NCBI GenBank assembly: GCA_031835245.1
Contig: JAVKOQ010000199.1
Location: 32,127-96,126 of the forward strand
From: Balamuthia mandrillaris
Lineage: Eukaryota; Discosea; Longamoebia; Balamuthiidae
Length of the DNA stretch: 64,000 bases
Reading direction: 5' to 3'
Part shown: piece after piece, positions 1 through 13,152 of the stretch
How positions within the stretch are numbered: position 1 is the first letter of the stretch
Layout: every line of letters begins with the position of its first letter
Notes under the pieces: model-generated
The model's input: the letters and a program-made list of their open reading frames with translations, nothing else
What the model was told of the DNA's origin: nothing
The model's database searches: none
Made by a program: the position numbers and the translations under genes

Positions 1-1018
1 ACTGGGTCAGTGACACTACAACAAGCAGCGAAAGAGAAAGAGATTCGACGGATTGAGATACCTTGGAGTAGGCGTCATGATGAGTGGTTTGGTGGGTGGC
101 TGTAACGGCAGTGCTGCTGCCGCTGCTGTCACTGGGGTGGTCTTCACTACCGCTCATCTACTTTTAAATTTTATTTTTTCTATTTGTTCTGTGCTCTACC
201 CTCTGCCTCTCCTCCTTGGAACTAAAAAAAAACCATGCAACAACAACAAAGATTAAGATTAAGGTCGAAAGATTTTTAAAAAAAATAATGACAAGAAGGA
301 AGTAGAGAGAGAGAGAGGCAGTGAGAAGAGAGAGAGAACAGAGGCAGTGAGAAGAGAGAGAGAACAGAGGTAGTGAGAAGAGAGGAGAGAGAGAAGAGAG
401 TAGCACCCAACTTGTCGTTCTTGTCGTTTGTTTGTCCAAACTTCTTCTCCTTCTTCTCCTTCAGCTCATGTCACAAGGAAAGAAGAAAGAGAAAGGGAGA
501 AAGAATAGAATAGAATAGAAAAAAAAAAAAACAAAGGCTCCCTCCTTCCTTTGGTGTGTCACCCAGCTACAAATTTCTTTTAAGGTTTAGGTTAGGGAGG
601 AATGGATTATTTGAGGTTATTGGGGGGTGTTGAAAAAAAAAAAAAACACCTTTGGTGGTGATTGTGTTGCTCTATGCTCTAGCAACAACAACCAAAAAAA
701 AAAAGTAGCAGAGGAAGAACTTTCAAAAAAAAAAGAGAGGGGAGGGGGCGCAGCCAAAGAGAGAGAGAAAGTGTCTGGTTCTTTTCGTTCCACTCTTTAT
801 TTTTTTTTGTTGCGGTTTTTCATTACTTTTTTCGTGCTTTCCTCTAAATTTCATTGGGATGAGCATCGATCTTTCCAATGCCGTCACTGATCGGGCTGTG
901 ATTTTGTCGACAATTCCGTCTCTCTCATCTCCTCTCTCTTGTCCTCCGTGATGATCTCCTATCTCTTGTCTCTCCTTTTGTTTTTTTTAAAACATAATGC
1001 TCTGTTTGTTTGTTTGGG
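1..1018. other. No supportable gene; purine-rich low-complexity DNA
   Basis: No reading frame here resembles a known family. Positions 305-400 are GA-rich, with GAGAGAGA blocks repeated around the sequence CAGTGAGAAG. Several A or T homopolymers follow between 515 and 810. A short frame at 53-256 has an Ala-rich stretch and a hydrophobic tail but no recognisable domain. The stretch just above 1019 is the 3' flank of the amidohydrolase gene, which reads leftwards. Confidence 0.5.
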
Positions 1019-2662
1019 TTATAAGCGATAGAAGGTTTCGGCGGTGCGGTGAAAGAGCTGGTGCATCGCCTCTGGCGCCAGCTTTTCCATGCGCATCTCC
1101 TCCTCCACCCACTCCTTGAATCGTCCGTACATGACCTCTGCCGACAGCTCATCCTCCTTGCTCTTTCTTTCCTTGCCTTCCTCTCCAAAGATGACCCTAT
1201 CCACTGGCATGTTGCTTGCAAACATGCACCTCTCCGGGCCAAACATACGAACCACTTGCATCATGCAATCCCTTACTTGCTGCACCGCTTCCTGATGTTG
1301 CTCATCCTTCTCGAACCAAAGAGGATAGACCCATCCCAACATGGAGAGCTTGACGTGCACTTGAGGCAACTGGGAGAGGGCCTTCATTCCTTCTTCCCAT
1401 TCTTGAAGAAGCAGGTGGGTTTGATGGGGTTGTGGAGAGGAAGAAGAAAGGGTAGGAAGGTGAAGAGTGCCAAGATGGTCGAGGACCACCGGGGTGGAGG
1501 GATAGTCCTTCAAGAAGGCTGCTGCCGTTTTGAGTTGATGCGGGTTTGCCTGTTTATTTTAAAGATAAATAGTTGATTGAAAGCACAAAGAAAGTGGGAG
1601 ATGAAAGGACGAAAACAAACGTACATGCAAGTCAAACGAGAGGTTATACTTTTGAAGGAGGGAGAATCCATGGCCAAACGCCGCTTCAGCAAAGTAGTTG
1701 GCGGAGTGGACCTTGGGCCAGACCAAAGAGGAGTCTGTAGGATGGTGGTTGAGAATCTGCCTTATGCCTTTTACCTGTTGTTCATTTCGTTTCGTTGTTT
1801 CTCTTCTCTTAGAACTCTGATCTTTAGAGGCACTCTTCGTCTCTCTCTCTCTCGCTCTCTCTTCGCTCTCTCTCTCCCTCTCTCGCTTTCTCTGTCTCTC
1901 TCTATCAACAAAAGTACTCTGCTTCTCTCTTCTTGTCTATTTTTCTCTTCTTTGTTTGCTGGTGGTCGCATCTATTCTCTGTCTCTTGGTCTCTCAGCTC
2001 TTCCCTCTCTCCCATCTGTTGTGTTTAAAATACCTGAGTGAAGCGACTGTGCGCTTTTAGCACTTGCTCGACCTGTTCATCAGCAAGGTAAGCATAGCTC
2101 ACTATCCCTATTATTGTTTCAAATGAGCGAGAAAGAGAGCAAGAGAGAAAGAGAGACGAGACGAGACGAGATGAGAGCAAAGACAGCAGATCAAAGAGAA
2201 TAAAAGAAAACAAAGACAAGTTTGACGAAGAAAAACTGATCAAAAAACTTCCATGAGAGAGAGAGAGAGAGAGAGAGAAAACCTTTGATGAAAGGAGAGT
2301 TGAGAGAAGCGACCCATTCGGTCTCTTTGACGGGGTCATCGCTGAGGGCCTCGACAAAGACGCCGCCGTGGAAGGCCAGCCCGTGCGACTTGACGGCTTC
2401 CATCTCTGCCCCATAGTCTTGCATGGTGTAGACTGGGTACCTTCTTCCCGTCTCACCTGGTTTGGTTTGGTTTGTTTTCGATCAACGGAGAAAAGCAATC
2501 AGTTCATCAAACAACAAAAAGCTCATATTTTATTTTTGTTGAAGGAGAAAAAGAATAACCTAGAAAAGAGGCGTTATGTCCTGTCTTTTGCGAGTCCTTC
2601 ACATCCCAAATGTGAAAATGGGGATCGATGAAGGGCAGCGGCCCGTCGTCTCCTCCTTCCAT
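1019..2662 (-). CDS. Amidohydrolase family 2 (COG3618-type TIM-barrel metal hydrolase)
   Basis: Five exons on the minus strand: 2662-2560, 2456-2283, 2107-2034, 1774-1625 and 1549-1019. All phases join to a 343-residue protein. The N-terminus carries FIDPHFHIWD, whose H15 and H17 are the HxH metal ligands that open amidohydrolase barrels. Later blocks are VHSANYFAEA, FDLHANPHQL with H167 at a splice junction, VVLDHLG with H192, and FASNMPVDR near the C-terminus. All match the COG3618 / L-fuconolactonase-like group, which hydrolyses lactones or related small substrates in the cytosol. The substrate cannot be told from sequence. The family's usual length is 280-340 residues, so the gene looks complete. 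The ATG at 2662 is chosen because it precedes the HxH block by the usual short leader. Introns are 75-259 bp and three contain CT tracts on the coding strand. Confidence 0.86.
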
Positions 2663-2938
2663 CTTACTTGCAATTTTTTTTCAACTTTATTGTATTCAAA
2701 GACTAAAATGAAGAATTATTCTTACAGTGAGAGTCTACTCTCTGCCGTTTGAAGCCATCACCTCTTCTCTGGCACTCAAGCTCCAGGCCCTGAAACGAAA
2801 AGGCAGCTTGTAAGCCTTTCTTCACCTCCTTCTTCCTTCTTTGAAACGCCGCAACGTTCATACTGCAGTTGATTTGGAGGAGGGATGCTGAGAGGGGTGG
2901 CAGGTTTTCAGTTGCTGTGGTCTGGTGGTGGTAGTTGG
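2663..2938. other. Intergenic gap between two minus-strand genes
   Basis: This 276-bp stretch holds the 5' flank of the amidohydrolase gene and the 3' flank of the exonuclease gene. I see no coding frame or clear motif beyond a T-rich run near 2676-2690. Confidence 0.4.
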
Positions 2939-3484
2939 TTATGGCTCATCGTTGGTGCTATTGCACAGAACATCTAAAGCAAAGGAGGGAGGCTTGGTGT
3001 CATGACACGCCACCTCAAGAAGCTTCATGAATATCTCTCGGCTTATCCATGCATCCTGGTATCGATGTATATCAGCAAAAAAGAAACACAAAACAACACA
3101 ACACAAAAGCAAACCATGGCAGCATAGATTTGTTGGGCAGGACACAGTTTAGCGGCATCCCATTGACTCGCTCTCAACCACCGGTTGTCCTTCTCCTTCA
3201 TGTAGAGATGCAAAAAACGAGCGGCCAACTCTTTCAACCCAAACAGCGCTGTCTTCTGCTGAATGGTAGGGCAATATCCCAATTGCTTCGCCATCTCGTG
3301 CAGCTCTAACAAACCATTCAGCTTTAGGTCGCTGGTGTCGTTTGCTGCGTTGTTGTTGTCTTGGCCTGTTTCTGCTTGAAAGTAATGGTAAGGCCGATAT
3401 TGGTGAACACACTGCAGCATTTCCTCATCGTTTTTCACACGAACGCCCACCTTTATTCGTTGTGTTTGTCTTTTAGCGAAAGGG

Positions 3485-3524
<40 letters not shown>

Positions 3525-4539
3525 TAACGTTGAAACATACCTTCAAGATGAACGGATCAATAAGACATTGTCGCAACAATGGAGGGAAGTCAGCCATCCA
3601 TAAGAGCTGCACCAACAAGCAAGAACGATCTGTAGCTAATTGCAAGAGAGCAGGAATGATTCTTTGCTTGAGGTTGCCGAGAGGAGAGGCCATTTCCACA
3701 TCGAATCCCACCACCCTCTTTCCTTTCCTCCAATACTTCATCAAATGGCTTTGCATCGTTTCTTTACTTTGTTCCTCTCTTTCGTTTATGTTATCTTCCA
3801 TTCGTACCTCATCTTTTTTGTTTGGTTCCATCGAAGAAGATGAAACTGATAGAGAAGGCGGTTCTCCTTGGTAGACATGTCGAAGAATCCATGCGTCACA
3901 GACTTGAGGAGAACTCGTGCAAACGACTTCATAGCGAAAAGGAAGTCTTGCATATCTCAGATGAGGCACTTTCATCAGATGAGAGTACCGCAGCAAACTG
4001 GCGTGCGCTTCCTCTGTTTGGTTCCACTTATGGCAGATGGAGCGAAGGTCATCCATGATATGAACATGCTCAAGCAGTTGAAGAACTGCTCTCGTAGAAG
4101 CAGAAGAATCGGGAGAACAGGTAGTAGAAGAAAGTGAACCAGAAGAAGATGAAGACGGTGGTAACGCTGAAGACGAAGAAGAAGATGCTGCTGCGATGGA
4201 AAGCAAAGAAGACAAATCGCAGTTGACACAAACGCGACCGTGGGCTTCATCCACTAAAAACGTTCTAGGAAAACGAAGAAGGAACTCTTTCATGGGGAGC
4301 CCATACCGCTTCCAAACCGGTTTTCTATCCTCCGGCCCTGGAAAGGTTTCGTGCAACTTGGAGCCGATCTGAGAAAAGGTTAGCCACCTCCTCCATTGCT
4401 CAGCTTCTTCATTGTTGTTTCGGTCGTTATGGTTGTCCAAGACGGGGTCGGTTTCGCCAAAGTGAAGGATGAGAGCGGCCAGTTTGCAAAGCTCGAGGCG
4501 GAGACGCTCCGGTCGAGGGCCTGTTTTGCGGGTGTGCAT
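2939..4539 (-). CDS. DEDD-superfamily 3'-5' exonuclease domain protein (RNase D/EXD-like)
   Basis: Three exons (4539-3541, 3450-3115, 3055-2939), all joining in phase 0, give 483 residues. The C-terminal half is a 3'-5' exonuclease domain. Exo I is GFDVEMASPLG, with the Asp-x-Glu metal pair. Exo II lies in the block around LKVGVRVKNDEEML and LNGLLELHEMAKQLGY. Exo III is QIYAAMDAWISREIF, where the catalytic Asp sits just after the second splice junction. This order is typical of RNase D, WRN-exonuclease and EXD3/mut-7 relatives that trim RNA or DNA 3' ends. The N-terminal 150 residues contain a basic segment, possibly a winged-helix fold (inference), followed by a Ser/Pro-rich linker. Both intron boundaries fall inside the nuclease domain. 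The codon frame has a stop just upstream of the ATG at 4539, supporting that start, although an upstream exon cannot be ruled out. Confidence 0.82.
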
Positions 4540-5115
4540 TCTTCTTCAGCAGCTAGCTTGGAGGGAAATAGTGTGGTTTGCTTTGAAGGCAAGGTGTTAC
4601 GAGTCAAAAATTTAAAAAAAAATAAACAATATGGAATGTTATGGAGGATATATAGAAGAAAGTGAATGGGTACCTCTAAAGTTTTTGGTGTCCAGAACAG
4701 CACAAAACGGCCAATCGCTTCCTTCAGGATGCATTTCCTGAAGTTTCCAGTTCTAGCGTTTCTGCCGATAATCGACCATTTTTTCTCAAAAATGGAAAAT
4801 CAGTTGCGACAAAAGGCAACTATTTTTAGGCAATTCATCGATCCTTGGCGAAAATCGTCGGAAATCCCAAAAACTACTGAAAAAATCCAAACTATCAGCT
4901 AAAATTCGATAACAGTTTGAAGGTCGACAAATATTTCTCATGCAAGTGGCTGAAAAGAAATGGCAAGGGAAAAAGGGCAGCAAAAAAAGTCCCTCCGCCT
5001 TCCTGCTTATTTTAAGCGGGGAAAGCTGGTGTCGACAAGGACTACTTCCAAACCTAACCATTGCGCGTTGGACGAATAAACAACAAAGATAAGAAAGAAA
5101 GGAAAAAAGAAAGGG
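4540..5115. promoter_or_regulatory. Divergent intergenic region between exonuclease and SH3BGRL-like genes
   Basis: The two flanking genes are transcribed away from each other, so this 576-bp gap should carry both promoters. It is AT-rich at 4605-4665 and contains repeated short AAAATGGAAAA-like and TTTTTCTCAAAA-like motifs near 4785-4800. No canonical TATA box can be assigned with confidence. Confidence 0.35.
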
Positions 5116-6048
<933 letters not shown>

Positions 6049-6442
6049 CGGTTCTCTTCTTCTCTTTGTTTGTATGAATGTAACGCAATACAGCTTTCAA
6101 TCTCCTGCTTCTCTCTCTCTCGCTCTCTCTCGTCTCTCTCTCTTCCTGGCCTCGCTCTCATCCTCTCTCTGCTTCTTCTCTCATGCTGAAAACAGACTGA
6201 AAAACAAACACTTCTCTCTCTCTCTGTTTCCCATTGCAGCAGCCCAACACACCTTTTCTTTTTTTTATTTACTTCTTTCCCTCAAACTTCCGTTACTTTC
6301 TCCTTTCGTTCCTCCCCTCCCCCTCCCTCCTTGTTTGGTTGGCTTGCCTCTCCCCTTCCCTTCCTTCCTTCCTTTCATCCATTCCTTTCCTTCCTTCATT
6401 CATTCGTTTAATAAAACAGAAGAAGAAAGTGCTGCAAGAAAG

Positions 6443-6951
6443 ATGTTGAAACGCCCAACCCAGTTCCTCCTCCTCTCGCTCTGCTTGGTGCAGGCTGGCC
6501 TCCTCCTCTCCGCGGAGGCCCAACCGACCGCACCCGCCCCCGCCACCCCCGAGAACCGCCTCCCTCTCCACCCCTTCCTGAATGAGAGAGGGGCCGATGA
6601 GGACCGGAACTGCAGCCAGTACAACGCGAACAGCACCGACTTTTGCTTCTGCATGTTGGACTTTGAGCCGATCGACTTTGTATGCGACTACGACTGCTCC
6701 TGCAAACCTGACCCCATCGTTGGCTACGATTGTGGAAAGTCCTCTTGCCGTACGTTTGGCTTTGCTTCTTAAAGAAAGGGATTTTGAATCGTATTTTACA
6801 CTGATTTTTTTCTTTTACAGATGTGACAACAAAGTTTATTGTGGTGCTGGCGTGCGGAGGAGGAGGCCTGTTGTTCCTTTGCGTGGCCATGTGCTGCACG
6901 GTTTACTGCTGTTGCTGCAGGAAGCGAAAGAAGTGGGAGGAGCTCTATTAA
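6443..6951 (+). CDS. Small Cys-rich type I membrane protein, unknown function
   Basis: Two exons, 6443-6749 and 6821-6951, encode 145 residues. Residues 1-26 look like a signal peptide (LLLSLCLVQAGLLLSAEA). A Pro/Ala-rich stretch follows, then a Cys-rich extracellular part with the pattern NCSQYN, FCFCML, CDYDCSCK and DCGKSSC; NCS and NST are possible N-glycosylation sites. The second exon opens with VTTKFIVVLACGGGGLLFL, a transmembrane helix. It is followed by a run of Cys residues (VYCCCCRKRKK) that suggests palmitoylation next to a basic cytoplasmic tail ending EELY. I do not recognise the family. The exon junction completes a His codon and keeps frame. It converges with the next gene across a 434-bp gap. 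Confidence 0.72.
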
Positions 6952-7226
6952 TCCAGCCCACAAAAGAGAGCCTCTCTTTCCCCCTCGGTTAAGCTTTTCT
7001 GATTCATCCATTATTTTTTTTTGTTTATTTTATTTAACCATGAGTTAGTGTTATTTATGCTGTTTATAAATGGTGAGTCTTCTTGTCCTTCTTCTTCCTT
7101 CTCCTTCCTCCTTCTCCCATCTCCTCAGCCCTTAGCGTCAATGCTTCAGCTCTCTCTTTCTCTCTCGTGTTTCTTCTTTGTTTGGATGCGTTCTTGATGA
7201 GGAAGAAGCAGACAGGAGGAGCGAAT

Positions 7227-7263
<37 letters not shown>

Positions 7264-7385
7264 AGAAGAGAAGGAGAAAGTAAAACCAAAGCTTCTTCTT
7301 TTTTTTAACTATTACTCTACAAAAACCAAAACAAAAACCACAACACAAAAATGAAGGTCACAACAAGGGTTTAAGTGTCCTCTCC
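6952..7385. other. Convergent intergenic gap
   Basis: Two genes end into this gap from opposite sides. It contains a short GA tract at 7226-7262, T-rich stretches at 7009-7035 and pyrimidine runs at 7080-7125. No coding frame is supported. An ACAAAAACC-rich patch near 7320-7350 probably lies in the 3' flank of the PH-SAM-LRR gene. Confidence 0.4.
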
Positions 7386-10300
7386 TTACTTCTTTCGTCC
7401 TTTCTTTATCTTCTTCGCTTCAGCAACTGTTTTGTTTCCAGAAGAAAACAAAGTTAACAGAAGTAAACAACAAACGAAAGAGAAAGAGAAAGAGAAAGAG
7501 AAAGAGAAAGAGAAAGAGAAAGAGAAAGAGAAAGAGAAAGAGAAAGAGAAAGAGAAAGAGAAAGAGAAAGAGAAAGAGAAAGAGAAAGAGAAAGAGAAAG
7601 AGAGAGATGAGAGAAGCGAACAAACCTTTGCTAGCCCGTTTGAGGATATAGTTATAGGTATCTCTTCCGCCAGCTCCCCTCAATGCGGGCGGGAATCCCT
7701 CGAATGGATTGCCATCCACCTTCAACTCTCCCAAGCTGCCCATGCTGATCATCTCATCCGGCAAGTCATCCAGCAGATTGTCTGTCACGACGAGCAGCTC
7801 CAAGGCCGCCAAGCGACCGATGGTCCTGGGGAGGGCCACCAGCTTGTTGTGTTCCAGGTGAAGCTGGCGGAGGGATTCGAGGAGGCCTATGGCTTCCGGC
7901 AATGCGGTCAAATCGTTATAGCCCAGGCGGAGCTCGGTGAGGCTCACAAGCCCGGAGAGGTCCGAGGGAAGGCTCTCCAGGCGGTTCTCCTCCAGGTTGA
8001 GGTGTCGCAGATGGTTGGCAGCGGTGGCATCGGACAGGACCTCCTGGGGCAGGCCCTGCAGCTCGTTATCGCTGAGGTTGAGGGTGACCAGGTGCGGGGG
8101 CAGGTGACCCCCGCTTGGAAACTCGCTAAACTCGTTGGTGGAGAGATCCAGCAGCTTCAGCAAGGTGAGTTGGCTCATCTCACGGGGCAGAGAGGAGAGG
8201 CGGTTGCCCTTCATGTATAGCTCCTTCAAGTTTGTGAGCCGGCCAAACTCTGCAGGTAGACACACCAGCCGGTTGCGTCCCAGGTAGAGCTTCTTCAGCG
8301 AGGTCAGCCGACCGACCTCTGGGGGCAGGTGCGCAAGCTGGTTGCCTTCCAGGTCGAGCGTATCCAGTTGAGGGATGTCGCAGATGCCAACGGGGAAACG
8401 CTCAAAGCGGTTCTGGCTGAGGTCCAGGCGAACCAGATTCTTCAAGCTCTGCCAACAGCCTGCCGGCTCCGAGGGTAACTCCTCCAGACGGTTTTGCTTT
8501 AGGTCGAGGTTCTTGAGGAGGTGCAGCTGTGCCACGCTGCGGAATTGGGTTAGCTGGTTGTTACTCACGTCCAGGATCTTGAGGTTAGTCATCTGGTTGA
8601 TGGACTTGGGGAGGCATTGCAGCTGGTTGTTGCGAGCGCTGAGCATCTCGAGGCCTTTGAGGTTGCCTATCTCCTCAGGAAGAACTTCCAACTGATTTTT
8701 TATGGTATATCAGAACCAGCAAAAAGGAGGTAGAAGGAAAAGGCGCAACGAACCTTGTTAAACCGCAGGAAGAGACGAGAGAGGGAGGTCAAGTTCTTGA
8801 TGCTCTTCGGCAACTCCGTCAGCTTGTTGTACCGCAGGTCCAGCACGGTCAGGTTCTTCAAGTTTCCAATGGCCTTAGGCAGCATGCGTAGGTTGTTCTC
8901 GTTTAGGCCAAGGGCCTTCAACTTGCTGAGCTTGCCTATCTCTGGTGGCAAGAACTCCAAGCGGTTCATGTAGACATTCAGCACTTGCAGTTGCTTCATG
9001 TCGAATATTTGAGGAGGAAGCTGGCCGAGCTCCCGTCGGCTAATGTCAAAGTTGGTCACGCTGGACAGGTTAGAGGGAAAGACCAATGGTGGTAGTCTTA
9101 CTGCTCACAACGGAGTTCATCAGCTTCTAAGCAAGAATGTTGAAAGGCAAGCCAAATAACAAGAAAAACATACCAGCAGGAGCCTTCCTCTGTTCTTCTT
9201 TACTCTCGCTACCGGAGTCACTCTCCCCGCCCGCGTCATTCGACACTTCATGCTGAGAAGCTGCTTCAGCACCTCCATCGGAGGAGGGTGATCCTTGTTC
9301 GGAGTTAAAGTGTACGCCTTTGTTGGTTTTTTGCATGCTGTTCCGAATGGAGGCGGAAGAGGCCGTCCGTTTCTGTCCTCCTTGAGTAAGGATGCCAACG
9401 GCAGGAGCAGGTGGCAACGTGATAGGTTTTGGAACAGATTGTTCAATGCTGCTCCTTGGTTCTTCTTTTTCTTCATCCGTATCTTCTTCTTGATCTTCGT
9501 CATCCTCATCTCTTTCGTCTTGTTCTTCTTGTTCTTCATCTTCTTTTGGTTGTTCTTCTTCTTTCTCTTCCGCTTCGCTAGCTTCTTCATCTGATTGTTG
9601 TTGTTGAGGGATCGGTTCATCCTGTTGTTCTTCAGTAACAATCGTCGATGGAGACAAAGGACGTCGCAAAGAAGACGCGACTTCTTCTGCCTCCACTCCA
9701 GGAATGGACTCTGCTATACCCGCCTCCATTTCTTGCTCAAAGCTGTTCTTCTTCTGTTGCTGACTCTCGATCCAGTGAAGGATCCGTTTGCGGTGTCCCG
9801 TCTTGTTGATGCCCAGTTCCTTGAGCTCCTCGTCAGTTATGAGCTTGATGGTGTCCAGGTCGTCAAAGCCATCATCCACGAACAGCGGAAGATAGCTCTC
9901 TGGCAGGCGAAGGCTCTTCAACCAATTGGCCAGCTCTCCAACTTCGTCGCAGTGATAGTCCAAAGTTTCCATCGGTGCAGTTGATGTTGATGTGACTGAG
10001 GAAGAAGACGGAGATGAAGGAAGTTGAGAAGTAGAGGTGCTCTTTTCCTTTTCTTTATCTGCTCCTGCTTCGCTGTTATTAGTTACGGTGTTGGTTTCTT
10101 CTCTTTCATTTTCTCGAGACAAACGCTTCTCCTGGCGTTCTTGTTTTCGGCGTTTACGTTCGCTTTGAAGTCTCGAACGAGAACCTGTTATCTCTTCTTT
10201 CCCTTTAGAAGACCGTTTAGATCTGCTCCTTCGAGAAGAAGAGGAAGAGGAAGAACGACGCTCCTTCTTTTTGTCTCTGGTTGATGTTGGTTCTGGAGAC

Positions 10301-12138
10301 TCGTCCTGTGAAGAAGCAGAGTTCACTCTGTTGTGGTGTTGACGACGATGCCGGGTGATGATGGAAGGCGAAAGAGGAGGTGATCTTTCGCTTTCGCTTT
10401 GACTTTGCTCCGACAAGTCAGACAATGAGATCGTTTGGTGGAGTTGTTGTAGCTTCAAGTGAGTTGCGTTGATTGTTGTGCTGCTATTGGTGCTGCTAGA
10501 CGAGGATGATGAACCTTCACCATCCGTTGGAACCTCTTCCACTGGTATTTCTTCTTCATCCTCATCTGCTATTATTCCTCCTCCTGCTGCTTTCTCTGGA
10601 GAAACGTCCCCGTTCGTATGGTCTGCAATATCAAACAATGAAGAAGAGGGAGAAGGACAAGAGGAAGCAGAAGGTGATGCCCCTCCTTCGCCTGCAGAAG
10701 AAGCTCTGCGAGGCCTCTCTGGTGATGAGGATGACATTGACGCATTGAAAGCAGGACTAGAGGACTCGCTTCGGCTGTGATGCGGTAAAGGTGCTCCCAA
10801 GCTCTGAGACCTTTCCGTTGGCGATGATGGTGCAAAGGATGCAGATGTTGTTGTGCCAAAACAATGCAGGGAGTTGGTGCGAGAACGAGTGGTCTGTTGT
10901 TGCTGTGGTAGCTTTTGTTGCTGCTCTCTAGTTAGCATCTCAAAGGCATAGGAGCGAGCCGCCACTGTTCCGTTTCTAGGAGAGTCAAAGTTTGTAGCCG
11001 GAGTGGAAGAAGGAGAGGAAAGTGGCTGCTCTTGTTCAGCATCTTCATTAAAAGGAGTTGTTGGAGAAGAAGTAACCGCTGTCGAAGCAGAAGAAGGGGC
11101 CTCTAGGAGAACGTAGTCTATGCCACTGTTGCGAGCGAAGGACTCGCTTCCCAACAGCGAAATGTCCTTCAACTGGCTTTTTAGCTCCTCCTCGCTCCCC
11201 GTTTCCAATGGCAGCAGCCTTGGTGCGCTGTCGCGAACAGGAACCAAGACGTATTCCTTGCCATGACGTCCGGTTGCCTTCTTGATAGCTCCTCTAGTTG
11301 GTGAAGCTGGTGTAGATGAAGCTGCAAAGGAAGAAGCGAAAGAGGATGATAGATGAGGGACAGGAGAAGGAGAGGAGGGAGAAGCAGTAAAGGGAATAGA
11401 AGAAAGAGAGCCATGGCGAGGAACTTTAGATCCGCGTTCTGCCAGCGACTGCCACGTCGCCGTTCGAGTACCTCCTCCTTGTTGCTGTTGTTGAAGTGTT
11501 GGTTGCTGGTGTTGTTTCAAAGAAAGATCAGTGCTACTGCCCCCACCTGTAGCTGTCCCCAAAGTCGCTCTTCGTTCCAAAACTCGCCCTCTGCCATTTG
11601 TTTCAGAAGAGGAAGTCGAAAAGGAGGCAGCAGTAGGAGAGGAAGAGGAGGAGGATGAAATGAAGTGTTTGTTGTTAGGAACCAAGGGGGAGTTTTGGGC
11701 AGAGGAGACATTGTAAGGAGGAACCCCTCGCTCTCTCTTGTTTCTGTCATCAAACGTGGCTCGCGCATTGGCTGCTGACAACGACCTCCGCAAACATTGC
11801 TGTTGATGGGGGTGTGGTTGGCAAAGAGTAACAATAATGAATACAATAACAAATGCACAATAAGAATAAAGAGACGCAGAAAGAAGGAAAGAAACAAGAG
11901 GGTCATTTCTACCGGTCTAGCGGCTCTTGCTTGTTGAATGGCGTCTATCCATTCGTTTTGGTCCTTCTTCGTTTTGGCGTAGATATCATAGACTTTGATC
12001 TCCGTCTCTATTGTGAGGCCCAGAATAGAGCCGGGCATCATATTCACCGATAGCACCTCTTCCAAGTAAATAACAGCTTCAGCTTTTGTTAATGACTGCT
12101 TGTGTGAATATTTTGTTGTTAGCCTACGAGGCAGTCGG

Positions 12139-12177
<39 letters not shown>

Positions 12178-12600
12178 GGGGTAGAAACTAGGAATCGACG
12201 TGGCAGAGTAAAACTACGAAGACACGTACCTGCTTTTCTTTGTGATAAGAAAGAGAACCTGGCCGCAAAACCCACCAGTACTCCTTCAGCTCCTCCGTCG
12301 AATGATCGGTAGAGGTGGGTTTCCCTTGTTTCTTCTTTGCCAACCAGCCTTCTTTCAGAACCTCCTCGAACATCAATTTTCTTTTTGAAAACATAGCCGA
12401 GGCTGGAACTTTTCTTTGGCCATCCTCCGCCGTGCCGGGAGAGGGCGTTCCGGGTTGACCCGACTCCTGTTAACAAACAAAAAGCAAATCGTTAAACAAC
12501 CAAAGTAGGGGCAGGAAAGAACAAAACGGGCAACAACCAGACAAACAAAAGCAATGCTCAAAACAAAAAAAGTAAGGTCGTACATACCATGTATATATTT
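7386..12600 (-). CDS. PH - SAM - leucine-rich-repeat signalling protein
   Basis: Seven exons: 12600-12598, 12466-12230, 12095-11913, 11799-9174, 9100-8754, 8691-7626 and 7426-7386. Every junction keeps frame and the product is 1500 residues. A PH domain spans about residues 30-140 (LKEGWLAKKKQG, KEYWWVLRPGSLSYH, WIDAIQQARAA). Residues about 150-740 are low-complexity, rich in Ser, Pro, Gln and Thr. A SAM domain is at about 755-820 (GELANWLKSLRLPESYLP, GINKTGHRKRILHWIE), followed by an acidic Glu/Gln stretch. From about 1017 to 1487 there are some 20 leucine-rich repeats of the SHOC2/Ras-suppressor type (LPPEIGKLSKLKALGLNENN), then a basic tail. The layout suggests a membrane-recruited scaffold in Ras- or Rho-type signalling (inference). 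The start codon alone forms the first coding exon; an internal Met 25 residues in is an alternative. Confidence 0.84.
7479..7604 (-). repeat. Hexanucleotide microsatellite in the last intron of the LRR gene
   Basis: About 20 copies of AAAGAG on the plus strand (CTCTTT on the coding strand) lie in the final intron. They make the intron pyrimidine-rich in the transcribed sense, like the shorter CT tracts in neighbouring introns. Confidence 0.92.
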
Positions 12601-13152
12601 CTGACAATGGGTCTGCTTTCTCCTGCAACTGCACTTTCTCTGACCGTTAGCGATTATTGTTTTTTGTTTCTCTCTCTCTGACTTTTTTTTTCTCTGACCC
12701 CCAAAAAAAAAAAAAAACTAACAAATGCGGGTCTGCTGCCAGGGCCAGCTATTATGCACACTTTCGCCAACGGGCGTTTGGGGTTTACCTTTTTCCCTGC
12801 TCGCTCCTTAGCAAACCGCTTTTCCGCTCTTATTTATTGTCGACATATCTCATGTCCGCTCTCCTATCCACCGGGCAAGAAGCGAGGAGAGCAGTGAAGC
12901 GAAGAAGGAAGAGGAGAGGCAGAGAGGGAAAGGCAGCAGCGAGAGAGAGGAAGATAGAAGCGGAAGGGGGAAAAAAAAAACAAATGTAAGTGACAATATA
13001 CACGTTCGTTTTTATTTTAAGAAAAGAGAGAAGAGAAAGGTACGCTTTTTTTTTCCTTTTAGTTTCTCCGCAAGTCCATCGATCGGAAGGAAGAGAAAAG
13101 AAATGTTCAAAAAAAACAAAAAGGTTTTTCTTTTTTTTCTTTTCCGTTCTTT
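12601..13152. other. Intergenic gap between two minus-strand genes
   Basis: This gap carries the promoter side of the PH-SAM-LRR gene and the 3' flank of the CAF1 gene. It has two A/T homopolymer clusters (12685-12720, 13048-13145) and a GA-rich segment at 12890-12985. No frame resembles a known protein. Confidence 0.4.

Noticed and set aside
9120-9641. Lys/Asn-rich minus-strand frame overlapping the PH-SAM-LRR gene
   Set aside because: It is the shadow of the acidic Glu-rich coding stretch in the true frame, which has SAM and LRR domains on either side.
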